Under the pieces are notes generated by a model. It was not told the DNA's origin and ran no database searches. It saw only the letters and a list, made by a program, of their open reading frames with translations. Positions 52,437-61,951 of a stretch of 64,000 nt of DNA are shown here, piece by piece. Numbering within the stretch: the stretch's first letter is position 1; each line of letters starts with the position of its first letter. The translations under genes and the position numbers were made by a program. The DNA comes from Methylonatrum sp040877625 (GTDB taxonomy: Bacteria; Pseudomonadota; Gammaproteobacteria; Nitrococcales; Aquisalimonadaceae): contig JBBDNK010000036.1 in assembly GCA_040877625.1 (NCBI GenBank), positions 1-64,000 of the forward strand. The letters run 5' to 3'.

Positions 52437-53279
52437 CTATAAGGCAAGTTCCTCGAAACCGTCCTGCTTGACCTGGCGATCGAGGGCCACCAGCGTGCGA
52501 AGCAGTGCTTCCATCTTCGGCAGCGGCCAGGCGTTCGGCCCATCTGAAAGCGCCTTGGCCGGGTCGGGGTGCGTCTCCATGAACAGCCCCGCCACACCCG
52601 CGGCAACCGCCGCCCGGGCCAGCACCGGAACGAACTCCCGCTGGCCGCCGGAGACAGTGCCCTGACCTCCGGGCAGCTGTACCGAATGGGTGGCATCGAA
52701 CACCACCGGACAACCGGTATCCCGCATCACGGCCAGCGATCGCATATCGGACACCAGATTATTGTAGCCAAAAGACACGCCCCGTTCGCAGACCATGATC
52801 TGATCGTTCCCCGCGGCCCGCGCCTTGTCCGAGACGTTCTTCATGTCCCAGGGCGCCAGGAACTGGCCCTTCTTGATGTTCACAGGCCGTCCCGCGCGCG
52901 CGACATTCTGGATGAAGTTGGTCTGTCGACACAGGAACGCCGGGGTCTGAAGCACATCGACCACCGCGGCCACCTCGGCAAGCGGCGTATCTTCGTGAAC
53001 ATCGGTCAGCACCGGCACGCCGATCTGCTCTTTCACCTTTTCCAGAACTTTCAGGCCCTCGGCCAGACCGGGCCCCCTGAAGCTGGCATGCGACGACCGG
53101 TTAGCCTTGTCGAATGAAGACTTGTAGATGAAGTTCACGCCAAGCCGGGCACAGATTTCACGCAGCTGCCCGGCCGTATCCAGCGCGAGTTGCTCGGATT
53201 CGATTACGCACGGCCCGGCTATGAGAAACAGCGGCTGGTCCAGACCTGCCTGGAATCCGCAAAGTTCTATCGTGGACAT
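52437..53279 (-). CDS. kdsA: 3-deoxy-8-phosphooctulonate synthase (KDO-8-phosphate synthase)
   Basis: Condenses phosphoenolpyruvate with arabinose 5-phosphate, first step to the KDO of the lipopolysaccharide inner core. The 280 residues show LFLIAGPCVIES, IYKSSFDKANRSSHASFRGPG, TDVHEDTPLAEV and the VFDATHSVQLPGG motif. GGGAGG lies eight bases before the start. It follows pyrG by 17 bases and precedes eno. Together with lpxA nearby it documents a complete lipopolysaccharide type. Confidence 0.97.
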   Translation of the reverse strand: MSTIELCGFQAGLDQPLFLIAGPCVIESEQLALDTAGQLREICARLGVNFIYKSSFDKANRSSHASFRGPGLAEGLKVLEKVKEQIGVPVLTDVHEDTPLAEVAAVVDVLQTPAFLCRQTNFIQNVARAGRPVNIKKGQFLAPWDMKNVSDKARAAGNDQIMVCERGVSFGYNNLVSDMRSLAVMRDTGCPVVFDATHSVQLPGGQGTVSGGQREFVPVLARAAVAAGVAGLFMETHPDPAKALSDGPNAWPLPKMEALLRTLVALDRQVKQDGFEELAL

Positions 53280-53296
53280 CAGCTACCTCCCGGCGC

Positions 53297-54925
53297 TCAT
53301 TTGCGCCGCCTGCCGTGTGCCCGTGCAGCGCGTACGAAACTGCTGAACAACGGATGGCCATCGCGCGGCGTGGATGTGAATTCCGGGTGAAACTGACAGC
53401 CCAGAAACCAGGGATGATCCTTCAACTCCACAACCTCCACCAGACTGCGGTCGGAAGACAGGCCGGAGATGACGAGACCGGCGGGCTCCAGCTGTTCCCG
53501 ATAATTGTTGTTGAACTCGAACCGGTGCCGGTGCCGTTCAACGATGCTGTCGCTACCATAGACCTTGGCCGCCAGAGACCCTGGCACGAGCTGACAGGCC
53601 TGCCCGCCGAGACGCATGGTGCCGCCGAGATCATCGTCGGGGCCACGCCGCTCGATCTGCCCGTCTTCGGTCATCCATTCGGTAATCAGGCCGATGACGG
53701 GGTGACGGCACTCGCGATCGAACTCGGTGCTGTGCGCGCCCTCCAACCCGGCCACATTACGCGCAAATTCGATCACCGCGACCTGCATCCCCAGGCAGAT
53801 GCCGAGGTAAGGGATTCCGTTCTCACGGGCATGCCGCGCGGCCTTGATCTTGCCTTCCACGCCGCGACTGCCGAAGCCGCCGGGAACCAGAATGGCGTCG
53901 ACGTTGTTCAGGCGCTCCATGCCGTCGCGCTCGATCTCCTCTGAATCCACGTAGACGATATTGACTTTGGTCAGGGTATGAATGCCGGCATGGATCAGGG
54001 ATTCGGACAACGATTTGTAGGCATCCGCCAGATTGACGTACTTGCCCACCATGGCGATGGTGGTCTCGCCGTCAAGACGCCCCTTGGCATCCACCACGCG
54101 CTGCCAGTCGGAAAGGTCCGCCGGCGGCAGATCCAGGCCCAGCCTGTCGGCCACGATGCGGTCAAGGCCCTGGGCATGCAGCGCCAGCGGAACCTTGTAG
54201 ATATCGTCCACATCGAGGGCGGAAATCACTGCCTGGTGCTCGACATTGGTGAACAGCGCGATCTTGCGACGCTCCTCATCGGGGATTGGCCGGGTCGCGC
54301 GGCAGAGCAGAATATCCGGCTGAATGCCGATGGAGCGCAGTTCCTTGACGGAATGCTGCGTGGGTTTGGTCTTCATCTCGCCACTGGCTCCGATGAACGG
54401 AACCAGGGTGAGGTGGATGAACAGGCTGTTTCGCCTGTGCTCCACGCCCATCTGGCGAATCGCCTCCAGAAACGGCAGGGACTCGATGTCACCGACCGTA
54501 CCGCCGATCTCCACCAGGGCCACATCGTTGCCCTCGGCGCCTTCGCGGATGCAGCGCTTGATCTCGTCGGTGATATGCGGGATCACCTGCACCGTGCCGC
54601 CGAGGTACTCGCCGCGCCGCTCCTTGCGGATGACGTTCTCGTAGATCCGGCCGGTGGTGAAATTGTTACGGCGGCCGGTGCGCGTGCGCACGAAGCGTTC
54701 GTAGTGGCCGAGGTCCAGATCGGTTTCGGCCCCATCTTCGGTGACGTACACCTCGCCGTGCTGGAACGGGCTCATGGTGCCGGGATCGACATTGATGTAC
54801 GGATCCAGCTTGATCAGGGTTACCTTGAGTCCCCGAGCCTGAAGAATGCTGGCCAGGGATGCGGAGGCAATACCCTTGCCAATGGACGACACGACGCCGC
54901 CGGTAATAAAGATATATCGGGTCAT
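53297..54925 (-). CDS. pyrG: CTP synthase
   Basis: Makes CTP from UTP, ATP and glutamine. The 542-residue protein has an N-terminal amidoligase domain (RYIFITGGVVSSIGKGI, then GGTVGDIESLPFLEA) and a C-terminal class I glutaminase domain with the nucleophile elbow YLGICLGMQ (Cys near 379) and the FHPEFTS His/Glu pair. ATG at 54925 is the family start; the frame is open to 55012. First gene of the pyrG-kdsA-eno series. Confidence 0.97.
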   Translation of the reverse strand: MTRYIFITGGVVSSIGKGIASASLASILQARGLKVTLIKLDPYINVDPGTMSPFQHGEVYVTEDGAETDLDLGHYERFVRTRTGRRNNFTTGRIYENVIRKERRGEYLGGTVQVIPHITDEIKRCIREGAEGNDVALVEIGGTVGDIESLPFLEAIRQMGVEHRRNSLFIHLTLVPFIGASGEMKTKPTQHSVKELRSIGIQPDILLCRATRPIPDEERRKIALFTNVEHQAVISALDVDDIYKVPLALHAQGLDRIVADRLGLDLPPADLSDWQRVVDAKGRLDGETTIAMVGKYVNLADAYKSLSESLIHAGIHTLTKVNIVYVDSEEIERDGMERLNNVDAILVPGGFGSRGVEGKIKAARHARENGIPYLGICLGMQVAVIEFARNVAGLEGAHSTEFDRECRHPVIGLITEWMTEDGQIERRGPDDDLGGTMRLGGQACQLVPGSLAAKVYGSDSIVERHRHRFEFNNNYREQLEPAGLVISGLSSDRSLVEVVELKDHPWFLGCQFHPEFTSTPRDGHPLFSSFVRAARAHGRRRK

Positions 54926-55024
54926 CAGAACCCCGTGAAGACGCGTTGAGAGGTAGGCCGGGCGGCCCGCGGGACGGCTCAAGACAGTACCAGAATGGGC
55001 GCATTGGCACAATGCGGAACCGCT

Positions 55025-56323
55025 TTATCGAGGTTCCCAGGCGGGTACCAACCCCGGCGTCCCGGCACGCGCGGCATGCGCTTCACAAATGCAGATACCG
55101 GGCACGGCGGCGATGTCGTCTCCTGCGTAAAGTACCGGCCAGCGGCCTCTCAGCCAGGGCGGAATACCGGCTTCCTGGAACAGATGCTTGAGCGGCCGCG
55201 TCGGCCGCCCCCGCGGTCTGCATCGCTGACCGTGCATGCCGAAAACCACTCGGAACCCCTTCTCCGGCACCAATGCCGGATCAATTCCGCCGGGCCCTGT
55301 CGATACGGTCAGTCTACCGGCGCCCAGGTCCAGATCCCGGTCTCCGGACCAACGCAGCGGGTCCGCGCCTGAAAACGGCGGATCCTGACCGTTATCGAGG
55401 TACAGCCGGTCGCGATAGCGACGAATCCGCCCTCCGGGCCAGGCCAACTCCGGCTGCCGGTCCTCGCCGGCTCCGGTCAGCATTGCCAACCCCTCTTCCA
55501 GTCGGCGGCGTCCCGGTGGACGCAGGCGACACCGGTCTATCCAGCGACGCAGCAGGTTGCGCTGCCGGGCCGGTTCCAGGCGTGCAAGACGCCCCATATC
55601 CAGCTGCGCATTGTCGGTGGCACCGTCTTCATCGGCCAGGCCGTCCAGCAACGAACGGGCCTCCGCCATCTCGGCGGCAACGCCCGCCAGGCGTCGTGCA
55701 ACGCCGGGCCAGCGCGTCTCCAGGCTGGGCAGGATGTCGTGTCTGAGAAAATTGCGATCGGCGATGCGCTGCGCATTGGAGGGGTCTTCAATCCAGTCCA
55801 GCTGTCGCTCCCTCGCCCATGCTCGAATGGCGGCGCGGGAAACCGACAACAGCGGCCGTCCGAGCCAGCCATGACCCAATCGCCGTCGCGGCAGCATGGC
55901 GGCAAGGCCAGAGACGCCTGTACCGCGCAGCAGTCGCAACAACAGGGTTTCCGCCTGATCGTCGAGATGGTGGGCGGTCAGCAGCACCTCGTCGGCGCCG
56001 AGAGCACGGACGAACGCGGCGTAGCGGGCGTCCCGGGCCTGCGCTTCGGGGCTGGCACCGTCTGCCACGACGACGCGCTCGATGTGCAGGGGGACACCGA
56101 GCCGCTCGCACACCGCCGCACAATGGTCGGCCCAGCGCGCGGAGCGGGGATGCAAGCCGTGATCAATGTGGATGGCGCGAACCGGGGCTTTCAGCCGCGC
56201 TCCGGCACCGGCAACGATTTCCAGCAGTACGCGCGAGTCGCAACCGCCACTGTAGGCCACCAGCCAGCCCCGCGCGGTGCCCAGGTCACGGATGATATCG
56301 GAAGGTACCAGTGCGTCGGCCAT
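55025..56323 (-). CDS. tilS: tRNA(Ile)-lysidine synthetase TilS
   Basis: Attaches lysine to cytidine 34 of the AUA-reading tRNA-Ile, an essential step that changes both codon and amino-acid identity. The 432-residue protein carries the N-type ATP pyrophosphatase loop YSGGCDSRVLLEI (about 24-36), HIDHGLHPRSARWADHC, LLTAHHLDDQAETLLLRLLRGTG and the C-terminal substrate-binding region with CRPRGRPTRPLKHLFQEAGIPPW. Position after accA and before pyrG is conserved. Confidence 0.95.
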   Translation of the reverse strand: MADALVPSDIIRDLGTARGWLVAYSGGCDSRVLLEIVAGAGARLKAPVRAIHIDHGLHPRSARWADHCAAVCERLGVPLHIERVVVADGASPEAQARDARYAAFVRALGADEVLLTAHHLDDQAETLLLRLLRGTGVSGLAAMLPRRRLGHGWLGRPLLSVSRAAIRAWARERQLDWIEDPSNAQRIADRNFLRHDILPSLETRWPGVARRLAGVAAEMAEARSLLDGLADEDGATDNAQLDMGRLARLEPARQRNLLRRWIDRCRLRPPGRRRLEEGLAMLTGAGEDRQPELAWPGGRIRRYRDRLYLDNGQDPPFSGADPLRWSGDRDLDLGAGRLTVSTGPGGIDPALVPEKGFRVVFGMHGQRCRPRGRPTRPLKHLFQEAGIPPWLRGRWPVLYAGDDIAAVPGICICEAHAARAGTPGLVPAWEPR

Positions 56324-56403
56324 CGAGGCGTGGTCCCCTCCTGTCCCAGCCGAATCAGTGCATTTATCGGAAGATAGCGGGTGACTCGCTGCCGCGACCG
56401 CGG

Positions 56404-57360
56404 TCAGTCTTTCCAGTTGCCGTAGCTCACCATTTTCTGATAGCGCCGCTCCAGCATGTCATCCGCGCTTTCCGCTTCTACCGCGGCAAGCTGCTCGATC
56501 AGATGCTTCTTCAGGTTGAAGGCCATCGCGGCCGGGTCGCGATGGGCGCCGCCGAGCGGCTCGTCCACGACGATGTCGATCAACCCGAGGCCTTTCAGCT
56601 TCGGTGCGGTGATGCCCATGGCCTCGGCAGCATCCTGCGCGCGATCGGCGCTCTTCCAGAGTATCGAGGCACAGCCTTCCGGTGAGATCACCGCGTAGGT
56701 GCTGTAGCTCAGCATCATGATTCTGTCACCCACGCCGATGGCAAGCGCCCCACCGGACCCGCCTTCGCCAATGACCGTACAGATGACGGGGGTACGCAGC
56801 GTCGCCATTTCCTGCAGATTGCGGGCAATCGCCTCGCTTTGGCCGCGCTCCTCGGCGCCGACACCGGGATAGGCGCCCGGCGTATCAATGAAGGTCAGCA
56901 CGGGCATTCTGAACCGCTCTGCCAGCTGCAGCAGCCGCAGCGCCTTGCGGTAGCCCTCCGGCCTGGGCATGCCGAAGTTGCGGCGGACTTTCTCCTTGGT
57001 GTCCCGCCCCTTCTGGTGGCCGATGATCATAACCGGTCGACCGTCCAGTCTGGCCACGCCGCCGACAATGGCGGCGTCGTCCGCGTAGGCGCGATCGCCG
57101 TGCAGTTCTTCAAACTCGGTGAAGATTTCGCGAATGTAGTCCAGCGTATAAGGCCGCTGCGGATGCCGTGCGAGCTGCGCGATCTGCCAGGCGCTCAGAT
57201 TGGCGAAGATCTGTTCGGTGAGCGTCTCGCTCTTCGACCTGAGCTTTTGGATCTCTTCATTGATATTCAGAGCGTTGTCGTCACCGACGAAGCGCAATTC
57301 TTCGATCTTCGCTTCCAGTTCGGCAATCGGCCGTTCGAATTCGAGAAAATTCAGGTTCAT
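56404..57360 (-). CDS. accA: Acetyl-CoA carboxylase carboxyltransferase subunit alpha
   Basis: Together with AccD transfers the carboxyl group from biotin to acetyl-CoA, first committed step of fatty-acid synthesis. The 318-residue protein starts MNLNFLEFERPIAELEAKI and shows RHPQRPYTLDYI, VMIIGHQKGRDTKEKV, FIDTPGAYPGVGAEERGQSEAIA and GEGGSGGALAIGVGDRI, all conserved. ATG at 57360 (four residues inside the open frame) gives the standard N terminus. It follows dnaE after 139 bases. Confidence 0.97.
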   Translation of the reverse strand: MNLNFLEFERPIAELEAKIEELRFVGDDNALNINEEIQKLRSKSETLTEQIFANLSAWQIAQLARHPQRPYTLDYIREIFTEFEELHGDRAYADDAAIVGGVARLDGRPVMIIGHQKGRDTKEKVRRNFGMPRPEGYRKALRLLQLAERFRMPVLTFIDTPGAYPGVGAEERGQSEAIARNLQEMATLRTPVICTVIGEGGSGGALAIGVGDRIMMLSYSTYAVISPEGCASILWKSADRAQDAAEAMGITAPKLKGLGLIDIVVDEPLGGAHRDPAAMAFNLKKHLIEQLAAVEAESADDMLERRYQKMVSYGNWKD

Positions 57361-57499
57361 GCAATCCGCCAATCAGATCCGCGCCACCCCGAAACCTGGT
57401 CGCCAGGTACAAACGGCGCTCCAGTTTCCGGCATTCCAGGGCTCAAGTCGCGATACCGTAGCCAGTGCCTGTCGATCTGGCAAGTATCGAATACTGCCT

Positions 57500-60400
57500 T
57501 CAGTACTCTACGCGCACTTGGTCCTTTCCTGATAATGCATTCAATCGCGCCAGCAATTCATCCGTTGGCCGCACCTTCCAGGCATCGCCGAAGCGGATAA
57601 CGGCGCTGGCGTCGCAGCCATGGTATTCCACCCACACAGGGCAACGCCCGTCACGGAACGGGGTCAGCGCCCGCTTCAGGGAGTCGAGATTGCCATTACC
57701 CAGGCATTCGCTGTCGACCCGCATCACCAACCGCTTGGCGTACGCTTCCCGCACTTCACCGATATCCAACACGCGGTCGGCGTTGATGCGCCAGCCGTCC
57801 GCAAAGTCGTCGTAACCCAGATTACCCTCCACCACCAGCAGCTGATCCTTATTGATCAGGTGGCCGAAACGTCGAAATGCCTCCGTGAAAAGGGTCACCT
57901 CGATGCGGGCGGTACGGTCGTCCAGCACCAGCATGGCGATGCGATTGCCGGTCTGGGTATTCCGCAGCCGCATGGACATCACCAGCCCCGCCGCGATCAC
58001 CCGCTTCTCCCGGCCACGGCCGCCGAAACCTTCTCCAGCTGCCGGGGCCGCACCGCCCAGGGTATTGATACGACCGGTGATGATCCTCGCCAGCTCCCCT
58101 TCGTAGCGGGTAATGGGGTGGCCGGTAAGATAAAGCCCGAGGGTCTCCTTCTCCGCCTGCAACCGCTCATTTTCGTCCCACTCCGGGAGTACCGGATCGC
58201 CGCCCTCGCCGTCACTCGACTGGACGGGGGATTCCGCGGCCGCCAGGCCGAACATGTCGCTCTGCCCTACCTCAGCGTTGCGCGAGCTCTGCTCGGCGGC
58301 TTTCATCGCATGCGGAACCAGCGACATCAATGTCGCCCGGTTGGCACCGATGCTGTCCAGACAGCCTGCGCGTACCAGGGCCTCCAGCAAGCGCTTGTTG
58401 AGCCGCCGCAGGTCAACGCGCCGGCAAAGATCATGGATACCGGCGAAGGGACCGTTCTGCTCGCGCTCCGCGACGATGCCTTCGATGGCCGCCTGCCCCA
58501 CGCCTTTCACCGCTCCCATGCCGTAAACGACGGTGGTTTCATCGGCGGCGCGGAAGCGGAAGCCGGACAGGTTGACGTCCGGCGGTATGACCTTCAGCCC
58601 CATGTCCCTGCACTCCTCGATCAGCGTCACCACCTTATCCGTGTGATCCATGTCCGAGGACAACACGGCGGCCATGAACGGCGCAGGATAATGGGCCTTG
58701 AGCCAGGCGGTCTGATAGGACAACAACGCGTAGGCCGCGGAGTGGGATTTATTGAAGCCGTAGCCGGCGAACTTCTCCATCAGATCGAAGATGCCCGTCG
58801 CATGGTCTTCCGATAGCGCGTTCTCCGCCGCGCCCTTGAGGAAGATCTCGCGTTGCTTGGCCATTTCCTCGGGCTTCTTCTTGCCCATGGCGCGGCGCAG
58901 AAGGTCCGCCCCACCGAGAGAATAGCCTGCCAGCACCTGGGCGATACGCTGCACCTGCTCCTGATAGAGGATGACCCCATAGGTGGGTTTGAGCACCGGC
59001 TCCAGATCCGCATGATGCAGATCCTTGCTGGGATAGGCCACCGCCGCACGGCCCTGCTTGCGGTCAATGAAGTCGTCCACCATGCCGGACTGCAGCGGAC
59101 CGGGGCGGAACAGTGCCACCAACGCCACGATGTCCTCGAAGGTGTCTGGCTGCAGGCGGCGGATCAGGTCCTTCATGCCTCGCGATTCGAGCTGGAATAC
59201 AGCGGTCGTGGCACAACGCTTCAGCAGGCTGAAGGTGTCCCGGTCCTCCAGGGGAATCGCGGAAATGTCCAGCAGGGCTTCTTCTCGCTCCCGACGGATG
59301 GCATTGACCGCCTTGACCGTCCAGTCGATGATGGTGAGCGTGCGCAGGCCCAGGAAGTCGAACTTCACCAGCCCGACCGCCTCGACGTCGTCCTTGTCGT
59401 ACTGCGTGGCCAGCGAACCGCCGCCGGGTTCACAGTACAGCGGCGAAAAATCGGTCAGGTCGGAGGGTGCAATCACCACGCCGCCGGCGTGCTTGCCGAC
59501 GTTGCGGGCGAGCCCTTCGAGCTTCATCGCCAGATCGAGCAGCGTTGAAATCTCTTCGTCGTTGTCGTATCCGCTCTTCAGGTCCGGCTCCTGCTCCAGG
59601 GCCTTCTCCAGCGTCATGCCGATTTCAAATGGAATCAGCTTGGCAATGCGATCGACAAAGCCGTAGGGGTGGCCAAGCACCCTGCCCACGTCGCGCACCA
59701 CGGCACGGGCTGCCATGGTGCCGTGGGTAGCAATCTGGGACACCTTTTCCCGCCCGTACTTGCCGGCGACGTAGTCAATGACCCGGTCACGGCCTTCCAT
59801 GCAGAAATCGATATCGAAATCCGGCATGGACACGCGCTCGGGGTTGAGAAACCGCTCGAACAACAGATCGTAACGCAATGGATCCAGGTCGGTTATGTCC
59901 AGTGCGTAAGCAACCAGTGAGCCGGCACCGGAACCACGGCCGGGGCCAACCGGTATACCGTTGTCCTTGGCCCAGCGAATGAAGTCCGCGACGATCAGGA
60001 AATAGCCCGGGAAGCCCATCTGGATGATCACGTCCAGCTCGCGGTCCAGGCGTTCCACATAGGTCTGCCGCCGCTCGGCGTAATCGGCGGCGGCCGGGTC
60101 AAGCAGCCGTTCCAGGCGGTGCTCCAGGCCCTTGTGCGCATCCTGGCGCAGATAGTCATCAATGGTCATGCCGGCAGGTATCGGGAAGTCCGGCAGGAAG
60201 TTCTTGCCCAGCGTGATATCAAGATTGCAGCGCCGGGCGATCTCCACCGTATTTTCAATGGCCTCCGGCACATCCGAGAACAGCGCGATCATTTCCTCCG
60301 GCGTACGCAGGTACTGCTCTTCACTGAAGTTTCGCGGCCTGCGGGCGTCGGTCAGGGTACGGCCTTCGTGGATGCACACGCGCGCCTCGTGGGCCTCGAA

Positions 60401-61024
60401 GTCTTCCGCTTTCAGGAATCGAACGGCGTTGGTCGCCACCACCGGCACGCCGTGCACGGCCGCAAGCGCGACCGCGGCATGCAGGTGGTCCTCATCACCC
60501 GGCCGCCCGGTACGCTGGATCTCCAGATAGTAATCGTCCGGGAACATGTCCTGCCAGAAAGCCAGCCGCCGTTCGGCGGACGCGGTGTCACCGTTTAGCA
60601 GGGCCTGGCCAACATCCCCTTCCCGGGCACCGGACAGTACAATCAGGCCGTCGTGGTCAGCGCGAATCCAGTCACGCGCCACCACCGGGTAATCCCCATG
60701 CTGGCCTTCGAGGTAACTCCGCGATATGAGCCGCGTCAGGGTTGTATAGCCTCCGGTGGTTCGCACCAGGACGGTTATCCGTGATCGACCCTGCGGGCTG
60801 TCCTGATCCTCTACCCAGAGATCCGCGCCGACAAGGGGTTTGATTCCCGCGGACAACGCGGCCCGGTAGAACTTGACCATGGCGAACAGGTTGCCCTGAT
60901 CGGTAACGGCTACCGCCGGCATGGCAGCGTCCGCGACCGCCCGCACCAGTGGCTTGATGCGTACGATGCCGTCCACGAGAGAGAATTCGGTATGCAGATT
61001 CAGATGTACAAAGGTTTTTGACAT
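57500..61024 (-). CDS. dnaE: DNA polymerase III alpha subunit
   Basis: Replicative polymerase catalytic subunit. The 1174 residues contain the PHP domain at the N terminus (HLNLHTEFSLVDG), the polymerase palm with GPGRGSGAGSLVAY and the aspartates in PDFDIDFCMEGRD (about 405-417), the GYGFNKSHSAAYALLSYQTAWLK finger region and, near the C terminus, an OB domain (about 1000-1080, VIAAGLVMSMRLRNTQTGNRIA). Length is that of E. coli DnaE1. It is divergent from lpxA instead of following an lpx operon as in E. coli. Confidence 0.97.
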   Translation of the reverse strand: MSKTFVHLNLHTEFSLVDGIVRIKPLVRAVADAAMPAVAVTDQGNLFAMVKFYRAALSAGIKPLVGADLWVEDQDSPQGRSRITVLVRTTGGYTTLTRLISRSYLEGQHGDYPVVARDWIRADHDGLIVLSGAREGDVGQALLNGDTASAERRLAFWQDMFPDDYYLEIQRTGRPGDEDHLHAAVALAAVHGVPVVATNAVRFLKAEDFEAHEARVCIHEGRTLTDARRPRNFSEEQYLRTPEEMIALFSDVPEAIENTVEIARRCNLDITLGKNFLPDFPIPAGMTIDDYLRQDAHKGLEHRLERLLDPAAADYAERRQTYVERLDRELDVIIQMGFPGYFLIVADFIRWAKDNGIPVGPGRGSGAGSLVAYALDITDLDPLRYDLLFERFLNPERVSMPDFDIDFCMEGRDRVIDYVAGKYGREKVSQIATHGTMAARAVVRDVGRVLGHPYGFVDRIAKLIPFEIGMTLEKALEQEPDLKSGYDNDEEISTLLDLAMKLEGLARNVGKHAGGVVIAPSDLTDFSPLYCEPGGGSLATQYDKDDVEAVGLVKFDFLGLRTLTIIDWTVKAVNAIRREREEALLDISAIPLEDRDTFSLLKRCATTAVFQLESRGMKDLIRRLQPDTFEDIVALVALFRPGPLQSGMVDDFIDRKQGRAAVAYPSKDLHHADLEPVLKPTYGVILYQEQVQRIAQVLAGYSLGGADLLRRAMGKKKPEEMAKQREIFLKGAAENALSEDHATGIFDLMEKFAGYGFNKSHSAAYALLSYQTAWLKAHYPAPFMAAVLSSDMDHTDKVVTLIEECRDMGLKVIPPDVNLSGFRFRAADETTVVYGMGAVKGVGQAAIEGIVAEREQNGPFAGIHDLCRRVDLRRLNKRLLEALVRAGCLDSIGANRATLMSLVPHAMKAAEQSSRNAEVGQSDMFGLAAAESPVQSSDGEGGDPVLPEWDENERLQAEKETLGLYLTGHPITRYEGELARIITGRINTLGGAAPAAGEGFGGRGREKRVIAAGLVMSMRLRNTQTGNRIAMLVLDDRTARIEVTLFTEAFRRFGHLINKDQLLVVEGNLGYDDFADGWRINADRVLDIGEVREAYAKRLVMRVDSECLGNGNLDSLKRALTPFRDGRCPVWVEYHGCDASAVIRFGDAWKVRPTDELLARLNALSGKDQVRVEY

Positions 61025-61133
61025 GCTCGACTTCGGCCTGGGCTTGCTTCATTCTTGCCGGCTGCGGCGCCCCCGGCAGATCATCAGCGTATTCTGGTGG
61101 GGTGTATTATGAACAACCCGTAGCGTCACAGGA

Positions 61134-61159
61134 ACCGGGCCGCTAACGTTTGGCCCGGT
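61134..61159 (+). promoter_or_regulatory. Leader hairpin upstream of lpxA
   Basis: A perfect 8-bp inverted repeat ACCGGGCC (61134-61141)/GGCCCGGT (61152-61159) with a 10-base loop ends 18 bases before the lpxA start codon. It has no U-rich tail on either strand, so it is not an evident terminator; it could influence translation of lpxA. A TATTAT -10-like hexamer lies upstream at 61105-61110. Confidence 0.4.
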
Positions 61160-61177
61160 CCACTGGATCAGGTATCC

Positions 61178-61951
61178 ATGATTCACGAAACTGCCACCGT
61201 ACACCTCGAAGCACATCTGGGCGAGCAGGTTGTCGTCGAGCCGTTTGCGGTCATCGGCGCCGGCGTCGTGCTCGGCGACCGCTGCCACGTGGGTGCCCAT
61301 GCCGTGCTTCAGGGCCCCCTGTCCATGGGCGCGGACAACGTCATCGGCCCCCATGCCGTGCTCGGCACCCCTCCCCAGGACCGCGCTTACCGCGGCGAGC
61401 CGACGCGACTCGAGATCGGCGACGGCAACGTCATTCGCGAATTCGTCACCATTCATCGGGCCACCACCAAGGCGGACGGCGTCACCCGCATCGGCAGCCA
61501 CAATATGTTCATGGCCTACAGCCACGTCGGTCATGACTGCCTGATTGGTGACCATGTCACCCTGGCCAACTGCGCGACGCTGGCCGGGCATGTGACTGTC
61601 GAGGATCACGTCAATATAGCCGGGCTGTGCGCCATTCATCAGTTCGCCCGCATCGGCGCGTTTGCCATGCTGGGCGGCGGCACCATGGCACCGATGGATA
61701 TTCCGCCCTATGCAATGGCATCCGGTAACCATGCACGCCTCTATGGCCTGAACCGTCGCGGGCTGCAGCGCAACGGCTTCTCCGCGGAGGAGATCCGTCA
61801 GCTGCGCCAGGCATATCGCCTGCTGTTCAACTCCGGTCTGCGGCTGGAGCAGGCGCTGGAGGCGATAGAAAACGACTCCGCCCTGAAGTCGCCGCGCGTT
61901 GCTCATCTGGTGACCTTTATTCACGGCAGCAAAAGGGGCCTGACCAGATGA
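61178..61951 (+). CDS. lpxA: LpxA acyltransferase, predicted for UDP-GlcNAc or UDP-GlcNAc3N
   Basis: First enzyme of lipid A synthesis. The 257-residue protein is a left-handed beta helix of hexapeptide repeats (about 1-185) with a helical C-terminal domain. SHVGHDCLIG places the catalytic His at residue 119, equivalent to E. coli His125, and LGGGTM keeps Gly at 167, equivalent to E. coli Gly173, which in that enzyme allows a long (C14) hydroxyacyl chain. Followed with a four-base overlap by a gnnA-like gene, so its acceptor is probably the 3-amino sugar, giving an amide instead of an ester. No lpxD, fabZ or lpxB is adjacent within the window. Confidence 0.95.
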   Translation: MIHETATVHLEAHLGEQVVVEPFAVIGAGVVLGDRCHVGAHAVLQGPLSMGADNVIGPHAVLGTPPQDRAYRGEPTRLEIGDGNVIREFVTIHRATTKADGVTRIGSHNMFMAYSHVGHDCLIGDHVTLANCATLAGHVTVEDHVNIAGLCAIHQFARIGAFAMLGGGTMAPMDIPPYAMASGNHARLYGLNRRGLQRNGFSAEEIRQLRQAYRLLFNSGLRLEQALEAIENDSALKSPRVAHLVTFIHGSKRGLTR

